DNA of 64,000 nt, taken from contig JBMNMQ010000008.1 in assembly GCA_050953425.1 (NCBI GenBank), positions 59,137 through 123,136 of the forward strand. Direction: 5' to 3'. A model generated the notes under the pieces. That model was not told where the DNA came from and made no database searches. It was given only the letters and a program-made list of their open reading frames with translations. This DNA comes from RUG100 sp050953425. Lineage in GTDB: Bacteria; Bacillota; Clostridia; Peptostreptococcales; Anaerovoracaceae. How positions within the stretch are numbered: position 1 is the stretch's first letter; each line of letters opens with the position of its first letter. Position numbers and translations under genes: made by a program. Of this stretch, positions 33,779-43,423 are shown one piece after another.

Positions 33779-34687
33779 ATGCAGAGTAAAGAAAATGCGA
33801 CAAACGGTGCGACCGTGGAAGGTCGGTATGAACTGAACAAGAATCTGGCGCAGATGCTGAAGGGCGGTGTGATCATGGATGTGACGACGCCTGAACAGGC
33901 GAAAATTGCCGAAAGCGTCGGTGCCTGCGCGGTCATGGCTCTGGAACGAATCCCGGCCGATATCCGCGCCGCAGGCGGCGTATCGCGCATGAGCGATCCC
34001 AAAATGATCCGCGGCATACAGGAATCCGTATCCATTCCCGTAATGGCAAAATGCCGTATCGGGCACTTCGCGGAAGCGCAGATCCTCGAAGCGATAGAGA
34101 TCGACTACATCGACGAAAGCGAAGTGCTTTCACCGGCCGACGACATCTATCATATTGATAAGACAAAATTCCGCGTTCCGTTCGTCTGCGGCGCCAGAAA
34201 TCTCGGCGAAGCGCTGAGGCGCATTGCGGAAGGCGCGGCGATGATCAGGACAAAGGGCGAGCCCGGCACCGGTGATGTGATTCAGGCCGTCCGCCATATG
34301 CGAATGATGAACAGTGAGATCGCTCGCATTAAATCTCTTCGTGAAGATGAGCTGTATGAGACGGCAAAAGAACTTCAGGTGCCGTCTGAACTGGTTCGAG
34401 AAGTGCACGACACTGGACGTCTCCCCGTTGTGAATTTCGCCGCCGGCGGGGTCGCTACGCCGGCTGACGCGGCTCTGATGATGCAGCTCGGCGCCGAAGG
34501 AGTCTTTGTCGGATCCGGCATCTTTAAATCCGGGAATCCGGAAAAGAGAGCCAACGCCATCGTCAAGGCAGTTGCAAACTTTACCGACGCGGCATTGATC
34601 GCGCGTCTCTCTGAAGACCTCGGCGAGGCCATGGTCGGCATCAACGAGCAGGAAATTTCACTCCTGATGGCGGAAAGGGGGGTATGA
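33779..34687 (+). CDS. pdxS: Pyridoxal 5'-phosphate synthase lyase subunit
   Basis: PdxS makes PLP from ribose 5-phosphate, glyceraldehyde 3-phosphate and ammonia. The 302-residue TIM barrel has LAQMLKGGVIMDVTTPEQAKIAE in its first part, ALERIPADIRAAGGVSRMSDPK, the lysine of FRVPFVCGARNLGEALRR, and VNFAAGGVATPADAALMMQLG near the end. Ribosome site ataaggaggttgaag is strong. It is coupled to pdxT. Confidence 0.97.
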   Translation: MQSKENATNGATVEGRYELNKNLAQMLKGGVIMDVTTPEQAKIAESVGACAVMALERIPADIRAAGGVSRMSDPKMIRGIQESVSIPVMAKCRIGHFAEAQILEAIEIDYIDESEVLSPADDIYHIDKTKFRVPFVCGARNLGEALRRIAEGAAMIRTKGEPGTGDVIQAVRHMRMMNSEIARIKSLREDELYETAKELQVPSELVREVHDTGRLPVVNFAAGGVATPADAALMMQLGAEGVFVGSGIFKSGNPEKRANAIVKAVANFTDAALIARLSEDLGEAMVGINEQEISLLMAERGV

Positions 34688-34689
34688 TC

Positions 34690-35250
34690 ATGAGAGCGGC
34701 AGTACTGGCAGTTCAGGGCGCATTCGCTGAACACGAGCATATGCTGGATCTTCTCGGTGTTCCTCATTTTGAAATCCGGGAAGAGAGTGATTTGAGACGA
34801 TCCTTTGATGCGCTGATCCTTCCCGGCGGCGAGAGTACCGTCCAGGGGAAGCTGCTTCGTGAACTCTCTCTGTACGACGATTTGAAGGAGCGTATTCTTG
34901 CGGGACTCCCCGTGCTCGGAACATGCGCCGGAATGATCCTTCTGGCTTCTACGATAGACGGTGAAGACTACAGCTATTTCGCTACGATGCCGGTCTCTGT
35001 GACGCGCAACGCCTATGGCCGGCAGCTTGGCAGCTTCAAGGCCGTCGCGGACTATGGCAGCGTCGGTCCGGTTCCCATGACATTCATTCGTGCGCCGCTG
35101 ATCTCGAAAGCGGCGCCCGAGGTCGAAATTCTGGCCAAAGTGGACAACGACATTGCTGCGGTTCGATACAAGAATCAGACGGCGCTCGCATTTCATCCGG
35201 AATTGAATACGGATCTCAAAATTTACAGAGATTTTCTCAGCGGGATATAG
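34690..35250 (+). CDS. pdxT: Pyridoxal 5'-phosphate synthase glutaminase subunit
   Basis: PdxT supplies ammonia from glutamine to PdxS. The 186-residue class I amidotransferase has AAVLAVQGAFAEHEHML, the glutamine loop PGGEST, the nucleophile Cys in GTCAGMILLA, and the C-terminal His/Glu in LAFHPELN. ATG at 34690 has the ribosome site aagggggg at good distance; the ATG at 34684 overlaps the pdxS stop and is too close to it. About 300 bp after it (35251-35547) show no supported gene. Confidence 0.95.
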   Translation: MRAAVLAVQGAFAEHEHMLDLLGVPHFEIREESDLRRSFDALILPGGESTVQGKLLRELSLYDDLKERILAGLPVLGTCAGMILLASTIDGEDYSYFATMPVSVTRNAYGRQLGSFKAVADYGSVGPVPMTFIRAPLISKAAPEVEILAKVDNDIAAVRYKNQTALAFHPELNTDLKIYRDFLSGI

Positions 35251-35547
35251 ATGCGCTTTGACATCATGATTGATTCCGATTAAATTTACGGCAAAAGAAT
35301 CACCCATAGCAGTCATCAGCAAATACGAATTCCCGCAGACAGCCTGCACCGACAAGATATCCCGGATTTTTTCGACGGGGATCCATGTCGGAAAGAGCAC
35401 AATTGTCTTTTCGGGTAAATTTCAACTGGAAAATGAAGTCCTGAATTCTTGTGGCATGTGATGGAAAAGAATATCATTGAGTCAATGAAGCTTTCGTGTT
35501 TTCTTGGGGGGCATGCTTGTATAGAGTGTCTCCCAGTAGGAGAAAAA

Positions 35548-36471
35548 ATGATGTTTTACGAAGAATTGAACTCAGAACAGCAGGTATCCTATCTGATCAA
35601 GCCGATCATTGCAGTGCTTCAGGAAGCCGGCGGCCAATTGGAGCGATCTGAAATCAGAGACAGGATCTGCGAAAAAGATGATGATATCGCTGAATTTGAG
35701 CAAAAAGTCTATACGTCGCATAATACGGGGAACCAGTATAGAAGATTCGATTTCAAGTTCAATTTTGCAATAAAAGAGCTGGGCTATGTCGGCATCATTG
35801 CATACAGAAAATACGACCCTGTGATTACTCTGACAGAAAAGGGCGCAGGCATTATTCTGGATGATTTTGATGTTGAGACGGAAGTCAGAGACAAAGCAAA
35901 AGCATACTGGAAAGAGCACGCTGCGAAGAGAAAAAGCAAAAGGATGGGTACTTCGGATTCTGAAGATGATGAAAAGGATGAAGAAAATTCTTCCGCAGAA
36001 GACGAAGTCCTGGATGATTTCAAAGTCAAATTGCAGAGCGCTATAGCGAAAATGCCCCCGGCAAAATTCGAACAGTTTTCCAGGGCTTTATTGACAAAAA
36101 TGGGTGTCCAGTTTACAGAAAAAGGCGTCAAGGTATCGAATGACGGCGGAATTGACGGATACGGATACCACATCGACGATGAAGATTTCAGGACGACCAG
36201 AGTTGTCATTCAATGCAAAAGATTTAACAGCAATGCGGTTGGAGAACCAGAAGTGAATCAATTCCTTGGTGCTATGAACAAATTTCGTGCGGATTACGGG
36301 GTCTTTATTACCAACGGACGATTTACCAATTCGGCAAGGAAAGCGGCAAGAGAGGGAAACCCCATAACCTTAATTGACGGAAACGATTTGATTAGATTAA
36401 TTGTAAAATACGAGCTGTTTATTACGCCCGTTACAACGTATGTAATGGACGAATTTTATGAAAATGAATGA
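35548..36471 (+). CDS. mrr: Mrr-type type IV restriction endonuclease
   Basis: The 307-residue protein has an N-terminal winged-helix Mrr_N domain (YLIKPIIAVLQEAGGQLERSE) and a C-terminal Mrr_cat PD-(D/E)XK domain with DGGIDGYG and IQCKRF (the D-QxK core), then FITNGRFTNSARKAA. An acidic low-complexity linker (about 150-175, SDSEDDEKDEENSSAEDE) joins them. Mrr enzymes cut modified foreign DNA. The gene is markedly more AT-rich than its neighbours and has no partner, so recent acquisition is likely. Start follows agtaggag. Confidence 0.9.
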   Translation: MMFYEELNSEQQVSYLIKPIIAVLQEAGGQLERSEIRDRICEKDDDIAEFEQKVYTSHNTGNQYRRFDFKFNFAIKELGYVGIIAYRKYDPVITLTEKGAGIILDDFDVETEVRDKAKAYWKEHAAKRKSKRMGTSDSEDDEKDEENSSAEDEVLDDFKVKLQSAIAKMPPAKFEQFSRALLTKMGVQFTEKGVKVSNDGGIDGYGYHIDDEDFRTTRVVIQCKRFNSNAVGEPEVNQFLGAMNKFRADYGVFITNGRFTNSARKAAREGNPITLIDGNDLIRLIVKYELFITPVTTYVMDEFYENE

Positions 36472-36720
36472 ATTTGCCCTGGTATCGGACAAAGTATTTG
36501 TTAGCACTTGCATTTCGGTTGTCGTCACCATATCGCCGGATCGCGCCGGCTGAATCACCGACCCCGGTTATATTTGAGACGGACGTTTATTACTGTCATA
36601 TCAATGCGGTCAATATTGGGAATCCACAGGATCTTTCGCAATGCCGCCCGTACAACAATTTAGACAGCGTCAAATCGGCTCTGCCGCACGCGGAATGACG
36701 AGTTTCGCACTACTTTCCCG

Positions 36721-36751
36721 AAACGGTTGCCTCTGACGGGCAGCCGTTTTA
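36721..36751 (+). terminator. Hairpin terminator after mrr
   Basis: An 11-bp stem (aaacggttgcc / ggcagccgttt, one G-T pair) with a 7-nt loop and a short T end, 250 bp after mrr. Confidence 0.6.
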
Positions 36752-37051
36752 CTATGCAGAAAAGGGAAATAATGGAATTCCGGCTACGCGGGGTACCCGT
36801 CACAGGATAAGACCGCACCAACAGTAAAGTGCGCGGGATATGGGAAGCTGCGGCTGATGTCAAGATGGCGCTGCGGGGATTTCGATGACCGCAGAACTGT
36901 GCCGGCGGAGAACCGTTTGCGCAATAAACGCCGCATAAAGCTTCGGCTGCTTAGAAACTGCGGTCGGTGGGAAGTTGATGTTGGTGGAAGCTGCAGTCAG
37001 GGAGACTTGCTCGGCGATGTATTTTGGCAGCGATTGAAAGGAGGGGCGGCC
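36752..37051. other. Spacer before tadA
   Basis: The tadA frame stays open upstream to 36857, but codons there give a Cys/Arg-rich sequence unlike TadA. I see no confident promoter; the only strong signal is the ribosome site at 37037-37046. Confidence 0.4.
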
Positions 37052-38275
37052 GTGCGGGAACAGATCATCAGGGAACTGGCGGATGAGATCCGCGATCAGA
37101 TTTCTATTCGCGAGCTGTCGCCCTCGGACGAGGAAGTACGCCTGCTGGTGGAAGAACGTATTTTCGATCATCCGGCACTGCGGGACTGCGGCGCCGAAGA
37201 ACTGAAGCACATTGCGGAAAGCGTCTTTTTCAGCTTGCGTTCCGATCTCGACATCCTTCAGCCCTATCTCGACGATCCCGAGGTTTCAGAGATCATGGTC
37301 AATGGTCGGGAACGTATCTTCGTCGAACGCCGCGGCGCGGTGGAGCGTGTCGATGCGGCTTTTACCGAAACCTCCGACCTGGAGGAGGTAATCCGGCGCA
37401 TTGCTTCCCGTGTGCATCGCGAGATCAACGAGCGGCAGCCCATCGTCGACGCCCGGCTGGCCGACGGCTCGCGCGTCAACGCCGTCTACCGCAACATTGC
37501 GCTCGGCGGACCGGTGCTGACGATCCGAAAATTTCCCGCCACCGGGTTTACGATGGATGATCTGATTCGTTTCGGCACGCTGACCGACGAATGTGCCGCC
37601 TTTCTCAGGCGGCTGGTACGCGCCGGTTACAACTGTTTCATCAGCGGCGGCACATCCTCCGGCAAGACGACGTTCCTGAACGTCCTCTCCGGATTCATTC
37701 CCGCCGACGAACGCGTGATCGTGATCGAAGATTCGGCGGAGCTGCAGCTGCAGGGATTGAAAAATCTGGTGCGAATGGAGTGCCGCGCCGCCAACCTCGA
37801 GGGGCAGGGACAGATCACCATGAGCCAGCTGATCCGCACTTCGCTGCGGATGCGGCCCGACCGCATCATTGTCGGCGAAGTGCGCGGCGGAGAGGTGATG
37901 GATATGGTTAATGCGATGAACACCGGCCACGACGGCTCGCTCTCCACCGGTCACGGTAATTCGGTGCGCGGCATGCTGCGGCGGCTGGAGTCGATGTTCC
38001 TGCAGGCGGCGGACTTTCCCATCGAAGCCATTCGGGCGCAGATCATCGAGGGAATCGACCTGATCGTCCATCTCGGGCGTCTGCGCGACGGTCGGCGTCT
38101 GGTGCTGGAAGTGGCGGAACTGATCGGCTTTGAGGAGAGCGGCGAATTTCAACTCTCACCGCTGTTCCGTTATGAGCCGGGGCGGGGACTGCAGCGCACG
38201 GGTCGGGAGCTGCAGCGCTGCGAAAAGCTGCGGCTGCACGGTGAAGAAGCGGATGGATCGGACGAACGCGGATGA
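37052..38275 (+). CDS. tadA: Tad pilus ATPase TadA/CpaF
   Basis: This secretion ATPase powers assembly of Flp pili. The 407-residue protein has the CpaF N-terminal region (YLDDPEVSEIMVNGRERIFVERRG), Walker A SGGTSSGKTTFLNVL, Walker B-type RMRPDRIIVGEVRGGE, and the His box MNTGHDGSLSTGHGN. GTG at 37052 follows gaaaggagggg; the longer frame upstream lacks homology. It begins a run of eight tad-type genes on the same strand. Confidence 0.93.
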   Translation: MREQIIRELADEIRDQISIRELSPSDEEVRLLVEERIFDHPALRDCGAEELKHIAESVFFSLRSDLDILQPYLDDPEVSEIMVNGRERIFVERRGAVERVDAAFTETSDLEEVIRRIASRVHREINERQPIVDARLADGSRVNAVYRNIALGGPVLTIRKFPATGFTMDDLIRFGTLTDECAAFLRRLVRAGYNCFISGGTSSGKTTFLNVLSGFIPADERVIVIEDSAELQLQGLKNLVRMECRAANLEGQGQITMSQLIRTSLRMRPDRIIVGEVRGGEVMDMVNAMNTGHDGSLSTGHGNSVRGMLRRLESMFLQAADFPIEAIRAQIIEGIDLIVHLGRLRDGRRLVLEVAELIGFEESGEFQLSPLFRYEPGRGLQRTGRELQRCEKLRLHGEEADGSDERG

Positions 38276-38418
38276 AAGCAAAGACGGGCGAAGAGTGAAA
38301 GCAGTGGCAGACAGCAGCACGAGAGGTGAGCGCGATGACGATAGATTTTTGAAAAGGCAGGCGCGATGAGCAGTGCTGTTGAAAGCAGAGGCTGACGTCT
38401 GAACGGGAGGTGAGAGCG

Positions 38419-39165
38419 ATGACAACGGATTATCGGACCTATCAGCTGACGGTGCCGGAAGCATTGCGGTTTCTGGGAGTCAGCTATGCCGGCATTGCGC
38501 TGCTGCTGTTCCTCTTTTATCACAGCCTGCTGCTTGCCGGCGTCGGCGGCTTTCTCTGTCTGCTGCTGCTCGACCCGTATCGCCGCTGGCTGGCGGAACG
38601 GCGCCGGCATCTGCTGCTGGTACAGTTCCGTGATCTGCTGCTGTCGTTTGCCAGCAGCTTTGCCGCCAGCCGGCAGATGACCGAAGCGCTGCAGGAGGGC
38701 TGCGACAATCTCGCCGCGCTCTACGGGCCGAAAACGCCGATGATGCAGGAACTGCGCTATCTGGTGCGCGCAACGAGCGAAAACCGCGGCAGTGAGGAAG
38801 AGCTGCTGATCAACTTTGCCCAGCGCAGCGCCTGCGAAGATATTCGCGACTTCGTTGATGTCTATACGATGTGCAGGGTAACCGGCGGCAGCATTGAAGA
38901 AGTGATACGCAATGCCAGTGAGATCCTCGCCGACAAGATTGCCGTGGAGCGGGAAATGCGGGCACTGACCGCACAGAAGCGCTTTGAGGGGCGGATCATC
39001 GCGGCCATGCCGGTGGTGCTGGTGCTGATGCTGAATGTTCTTTCGCCGGATTATCTCGAGGTCATGTATCACACCATCGGCGGCCGACTGATCATGACGC
39101 TGGCGCTGGCCGGCATGGCGGTCTCGTGGGTGCTGTCTGCCCGGCTGATGCGCCTCGAAGTATGA
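38419..39165 (+). CDS. tadB: Tad inner-membrane platform protein, TadB-like
   Basis: The 248-residue protein has a T2SSF domain. A pair of membrane segments at about 23-50 (YAGIALLLFLFYHSLLLAGV) is followed by a cytoplasmic helical region with EEELLINFAQRSACEDIRDFVD, and a C-terminal pair at about 195-245 (IIAAMPVVLVLMLNVLSP). ATG at 38419 follows gggaggtgag. The 143-bp gap from tadA includes a near-copy of this start region, ending in a short dead frame at 38336. Confidence 0.85.
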   Translation: MTTDYRTYQLTVPEALRFLGVSYAGIALLLFLFYHSLLLAGVGGFLCLLLLDPYRRWLAERRRHLLLVQFRDLLLSFASSFAASRQMTEALQEGCDNLAALYGPKTPMMQELRYLVRATSENRGSEEELLINFAQRSACEDIRDFVDVYTMCRVTGGSIEEVIRNASEILADKIAVEREMRALTAQKRFEGRIIAAMPVVLVLMLNVLSPDYLEVMYHTIGGRLIMTLALAGMAVSWVLSARLMRLEV

Positions 39166-39268
39166 GGGACGGGGAAGCGCTGCCGGCCCGCCGGAGAGGA
39201 TGAACGCGTCAAACGAACGCGCAGAAAAACAAGCACAGACGTCGGAAATGGCGGGAGGTGAGGAGAGG

Positions 39269-40357
39269 ATGAAAAAGCGGGCGAGCGGAAAGTGGATCGC
39301 GGCGGTAACCGGCCGCGAAGACGGCATTGATGAACGTTACCGGGCACTGTACGGCGAAAGCAGCTGGCAGGAGTGCGCAAAACGGGAGCAGCGATCAACG
39401 CTGCAGAAGTATCTGACCGTACTGATCTTTGCCGGTCTGCTGGCGGCAATTGTCGTCAGCGGAGTGCTGCAACCGGACGTCAGCACCCGCACTTCGTCCG
39501 ACGGGCTGCTGCTGTCGGTACAGAGGCCGGCGCGCGATCGCGGCGCTGTGACCCTCGATGCGACGGTGTCGGCGGTTTCCGGGAACGGCAGCGCCAGGGC
39601 GGCAAAGCAGCTGGTGATTGAACCAAGGGGCAGCAAGGAGGAGACGAATCAGAAAGACGTACTGCCGACGGAGACGGAAGACGATCGCCTGCAGCGCAGT
39701 ATCAGCGCCGCGGTCAGCCGTCTCAACGACGACACCTCGGAAGCGACGGTGGTGCTGCCGCAGCAGCTGGAGGACGGAACAAAACTCTACTGGCAGCAGC
39801 GGCAAGAAAATCATCTGCCGGTGGTGCTGCTGGTCTGCCTTCTGCTGCTGGCTGCCGTCTATCGCGGCCGCCACCAGAAACTGGAGCGAGAGGAAGCGGC
39901 GGCACGTGCCGATGTGGTCAGACAGCTGCCCGGCTTTCTCAACAAGCTGCTGCTGATGCTGGGCGCCGGAGTGGTGCTCAACACGGCGTTTGACCGGGTA
40001 CTGGAGGGACGTCGCCGCGTTTGCACCGAGGACGGTTATTTTTACGGTCAGCTGCAGGAAATCTATCTGCGCACGCACGAGATGAACAGCGCACTGCATC
40101 TGGAACTGGCGGAATTTGCCCAGCGCAGCGGGGTGCGCGAGTGGATGCGGCTGACCGGCATCATCACCGACAGCATGGCACGGGGAACGGATCTGAGCCG
40201 GCGCCTGCAGCGGGAAAGTTCGCTGCTATGGTTTTCACGCCGCAAGCGGGCGGAGGAGCTCAGCCGCCTGGCGGAGACGAAGATGACACTGCCGCTGGTC
40301 ATTCTGCTGCTGGTACTGGTGATGATCACGATTGCGCCGGTGATGCTGGATATGTAA
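39269..40357 (+). CDS. tadC: Tad inner-membrane platform protein, TadC-like
   Basis: The 362-residue protein has a membrane segment near residue 50 (TVLIFAGLLAAIVVSGVL), a non-membrane region, a second segment (LPVVVLLVCLLLLAAVYRG), a T2SSF helical domain with FLNKLLLMLGAGVVLNTAFDRVL, and a terminal segment. The extracytoplasmic loop, about 100-170, is longer than usual. ATG at 39269 has the site ggaggtgagg. The 160 bp after it contain no gene. Confidence 0.82.
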   Translation: MKKRASGKWIAAVTGREDGIDERYRALYGESSWQECAKREQRSTLQKYLTVLIFAGLLAAIVVSGVLQPDVSTRTSSDGLLLSVQRPARDRGAVTLDATVSAVSGNGSARAAKQLVIEPRGSKEETNQKDVLPTETEDDRLQRSISAAVSRLNDDTSEATVVLPQQLEDGTKLYWQQRQENHLPVVLLVCLLLLAAVYRGRHQKLEREEAAARADVVRQLPGFLNKLLLMLGAGVVLNTAFDRVLEGRRRVCTEDGYFYGQLQEIYLRTHEMNSALHLELAEFAQRSGVREWMRLTGIITDSMARGTDLSRRLQRESSLLWFSRRKRAEELSRLAETKMTLPLVILLLVLVMITIAPVMLDM

Positions 40358-40517
40358 GCCTGCGGAGCACCGGAAGGCGAAACAGTGCGGCAGCCGGCCG
40401 AAGAAACGGCACGATCGGACGGTTCGAGAAAGAAACGGTGAAGAAAGCAGTCGAGAGCGGCTGCGGGAGGGCTGCGGACACTGCGCGGTGAAAAATGAAA
40501 AAGACAAGGAGGGAACA

Positions 40518-40691
40518 ATGCTGGCAAAACGTTTATGGCTGCGCCTGATGGGCGGTGCGCCGCGGGGCGGTATGGAACTTGTCCAAGTCGCGATCCTCGT
40601 TGCCATTGCCATTATTCTGGGGCTGATTTTCAAATCGGAGATCACGGCCTTTGTCAACAAGACGCTGCAGCACCTGAACAGCGGGTTCTGA
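40518..40691 (+). CDS. Flp-like type IVb pilin
   Basis: The 57-residue protein has a basic start (LAKRLWLRLMGGAPRGG), then GMELVQVAILVAIAIILGLIF, a hydrophobic helix with Glu near its beginning as in prepilins, and a short polar end. It should be the major pilin subunit of the Tad system. Ribosome site aaggagggaaca is strong. It ends 2 bp before tadE. The prepilin peptidase is not in this window. Confidence 0.8.
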   Translation: MLAKRLWLRLMGGAPRGGMELVQVAILVAIAIILGLIFKSEITAFVNKTLQHLNSGF

Positions 40692-40693
40692 GC

Positions 40694-41227
40694 ATGAAAC
40701 GCGGTGGGTGGCGCATCGCGCGTAAACAAATGCATGAATGGAGGACAGCTGAGACCCGGACGTACAGACGGTGGTTCGTGCGGAAACGACTGCGCGGGAG
40801 GCAGACTAATTTGCAGCCGGTATGCAGGCCGCAGGAAACTCATTCCTGGCTGCTGCAAAGCCTGCCGGGAACGACGATGGTGGAGGCCGCGGTCGTCTTT
40901 CCGCTGGTCATTCTTTCGGTCGCTGCGGTGATCTGCATCCTGCTCTTCCTCTTCGACGAAACGGTGACGCATGCGAGGCTGCATGCCGCGGTGCGCGCCG
41001 CGTCCGGGAAGGGGACGGAGACGGTGCTCGTCTACCGCAATGTGCCCGGTGTCATCCGTACGTTTGCGGATCGCCGGGGCATGCGGCCGGTGCAGCGCGC
41101 CGAGGAAACGGCCGCCGCACGGGGCGGCGGACTGCTGCCGCGCAGGCTGCAGAAGAGGATCGGCAGCAGCGCCTATGAGGTGAATGAAAAGAGGTTTATT
41201 CGCAATGTGGATTTTGTCCGGCGCTAA
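40694..41227 (+). CDS. TadE-like minor pseudopilin
   Basis: The 177-residue protein has a long basic N-terminal part (about 1-55), the TadE helix TTMVEAAVVFPLVILSVAAV, and a soluble C-terminal part. Minor pseudopilins of this type are processed by the prepilin peptidase. It follows the pilin immediately and overlaps the next gene by 23 bp. The N-terminal leader is longer than usual, so a later start is possible. Confidence 0.8.
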   Translation: MKRGGWRIARKQMHEWRTAETRTYRRWFVRKRLRGRQTNLQPVCRPQETHSWLLQSLPGTTMVEAAVVFPLVILSVAAVICILLFLFDETVTHARLHAAVRAASGKGTETVLVYRNVPGVIRTFADRRGMRPVQRAEETAAARGGGLLPRRLQKRIGSSAYEVNEKRFIRNVDFVRR

Positions 41228-42431
41228 GGGAAGTTCATCCATTTTCTTGTGCCTGATCCTGGCGGCTGTGATGACGCTGACGTTCGCGTTCATCGCCGCT
41301 GCCCGGCATATGGCTGCGCTTTCCTGCGGCGACGGACTGCTGCAGCTGGCCGGACGTTCCGTGCTTTCCGAATTCGACCGCGGCTTGAAAGAGGACTACG
41401 GCATTATCGCCTGTCGCGGACAGCAGGGAGAACTGGCGCGAAGTCTGGCCGGCTATGTTGATTACACCTTGGTGCGGGGCGATGGCATTCGCCGCGGCGC
41501 CGTGAACACGGACACTTCTGCCTATGCACTTTGTGCCAGTGACCGCTTTGAACGGGAAATCCTCGAAGTGACCCGCTATGAGATCGCCCGCGGACTGCTG
41601 CAGCAGTTCGGAGCAGCTTCCGGCGGCGGGGAAGGGAAAGAAGTCGACAAGCGCGAAAGCGGCCGTGTACTGCGCAACGGTTCGGTGATCGCTTCCCTGC
41701 CGTCAGGTGCGATCGAAGGCGGCAGCACTCCGATCGACCGCGTCAAAGCTGCCTTTGCTTCCGGCAGCGGCCTGCTGACCGGCGGCGGCACGCGGATTCT
41801 GACCGGGCGCTACATCATGAAGCACTTTCGCAGCGGCCAGCATCAGGATCTGAACCGGGAAACGTTCTTCAAATATGAAGTCGAGTACATCCTTGTCGGC
41901 GGCCGCGACGACGATGCCAATCGCCGGCGTCTGCGCGCGCAGCTTCTGCTGCTGCGCAACGGCATCAACTTCGCGACGATCTATCTGCAGCCGCAGCTTC
42001 TGACGCAGGTCATAACAGCGGCCGAGGCGATCACGCCGGGTCCCGGCGGACTGGTGACGCAGCTCGTGCTCGCGGAAGCCTGGGCGGCGGCGGAAGCGGA
42101 GAACGACGTGCGTCTGCTGGAACACGGCCGCAAGGTGCCGCATGTCAAGACAGCCGCGAATTGGGCGGTGGATCTCGACTCAATTGTCAAGAACAAGGAA
42201 GCGGATTACATCGATACCAACAGCCCCGCCGGCCTGACATATTCCGGCTATCTGCAGCTGTTTCTCTACTGCATGGATCGTGATCTCAAGTACAGCAGGA
42301 TGATGGACCTGATGCAGATCAACATTCAGGCCACGCGGGACAGCAGTTTTCTGATTAAGGAGCACTGTCTGGGAATGCGCGTGCAGAGCACGATCAACGG
42401 AAGGAGCTGCAGTTATGATCAGCAGTACTGA
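41205..42431 (+). CDS. DUF5702 protein (TadG-like surface component)
   Basis: The 408-residue protein has one N-terminal membrane segment (SSIFLCLILAAVMTLTFAFIAA) and a large extracytoplasmic domain of the DUF5702 type, found in Tad clusters of Bacillota. The segment ends YLQLFLYCMDRDLKYSRMMDLMQ near the C-terminus. ATG at 41205 is preceded by aagagg; ATG at 41184 almost touches its site. The function is unknown beyond pilus association. Confidence 0.78.
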   Translation: MWILSGAKGSSSIFLCLILAAVMTLTFAFIAAARHMAALSCGDGLLQLAGRSVLSEFDRGLKEDYGIIACRGQQGELARSLAGYVDYTLVRGDGIRRGAVNTDTSAYALCASDRFEREILEVTRYEIARGLLQQFGAASGGGEGKEVDKRESGRVLRNGSVIASLPSGAIEGGSTPIDRVKAAFASGSGLLTGGGTRILTGRYIMKHFRSGQHQDLNRETFFKYEVEYILVGGRDDDANRRRLRAQLLLLRNGINFATIYLQPQLLTQVITAAEAITPGPGGLVTQLVLAEAWAAAEAENDVRLLEHGRKVPHVKTAANWAVDLDSIVKNKEADYIDTNSPAGLTYSGYLQLFLYCMDRDLKYSRMMDLMQINIQATRDSSFLIKEHCLGMRVQSTINGRSCSYDQQY

Positions 42432-43422
42432 GGAGAAGAAGACCGGAAGGTGCGAAAAAAAATCCTGCGAATACGGAAGAAAATTCTGCGGACGCGAAAG
42501 AAAAACTTGCGGATACGGAAGAAATTCCTGCGGACGCGAAAGAAAAACCTGCGGATATGGAAGAAATTCCTGCGGACGCGAATGAAAAACTTGCGGATAC
42601 GAAAGAAAATCCTGCGGACATGGGGAAAAAACATGCGCGCATGGGAAAAAAGCATTCCGGCGCGGCAGCTATACGGTGGAAGCGGCGATCTTCCTGCCGA
42701 TTTTCGTTATTTCCGTATTGACGATCGGCTATTTCATCAAGGCCGCGGCGGCACGCGATGATGTGCTGCACGCGGCGCTGGACGAAAGCCGCTGGCTTGC
42801 TTCCCGTGCATATCTTGTGAAAGCGGCACCGGCCTTCGGCAGCCGCCTCGAGCAGCGCATTCACGATGAAAACAGCGCCATCACCGAGGTGCGCGTGCGC
42901 GGCCTGCGCTATCTGACGGCACAGCACGGCAACAAGGGGATGATTTCCTTCCGCGTCGACTACCGGATGCGCGTGCCGCTGCCGCTGGATCACGACCGGG
43001 AAATTCGCGGCAGCGAAGCCGTACTCTGCCGCGGCTGGATCGGGCGCACGAATGTCGGCGTGCCAATGGGCTTCGCGGCCATGATGGAGGATGACGGCGG
43101 CGGCACGGTGTGGGTCTTTCCGGAGAGCGGGCGCCGCTATCACAGTCATGACTGCACGTTCGTCAGCAATGAGCCGACGCAGACAGTGCTCACCGAAGCA
43201 GTCAAGCGGAATTACAAGCCGTGCCATAAATGTCATCCGGAATCATTGTCGAACGGGAGCCTGGTTTACTGCTATACGTCCTATGGTGAAGCGTATCATC
43301 GCGGCGGCTGCCGTGCGGTGGAAAAGTACACGATCACGCTGTCGCGGATGCAGGCAGAGGAGCGCGGCTATTCGCCGTGCAGCAAATGCGGCGGGCATCC
43401 GGAACAGAACAGAACGCAGTAG
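42415..43422 (+). pseudogene. Second TadE-like gene, broken by an in-frame TGA
   Basis: ATG at 42415 has an ideal site (aaggag, 8 nt away) inside the end of the DUF5702 gene. The frame gives a Cys-rich repeat, then TGA at 42583-42585, then continues without another stop through KTCGYERKSCGHG into GSYTVEAAIFLPIFVISV, a TadE helix, to 43422. There is no start codon after the TGA except a GTG inside that helix motif. The C-terminal part carries two modules of the type YHSHDC...PCHKC and YHRGGC...PCSKC, likely zinc sites. In a neighbouring repeat unit AGA stands where TGA is here, so one base change explains the break. Confidence 0.75.
42466..42654 (+). repeat. 21-bp coding repeat, nine copies
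   Basis: Nine 21-bp units alternate two types (CGYGRNS and CGRERKT in the gene frame), giving a 42-bp higher-order period. The other two forward frames are also open through much of it. The sixth unit carries the TGA. Confidence 0.9.
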
Positions 43423-43423
43423 G

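Noticed and set aside
35251..35460. Short gene between pdxT and mrr
   Set aside because: Frames on both strands are short and unlike any family I know; the mrr start with a ribosome site is at 35548.
42583..42585. TGA read as selenocysteine or tryptophan
   Set aside because: No SECIS-like hairpin or redox motif is evident, other genes here use TGA as a normal stop (for example 944-961 and 34687), and the sister repeat has AGA. A point mutation is simpler.
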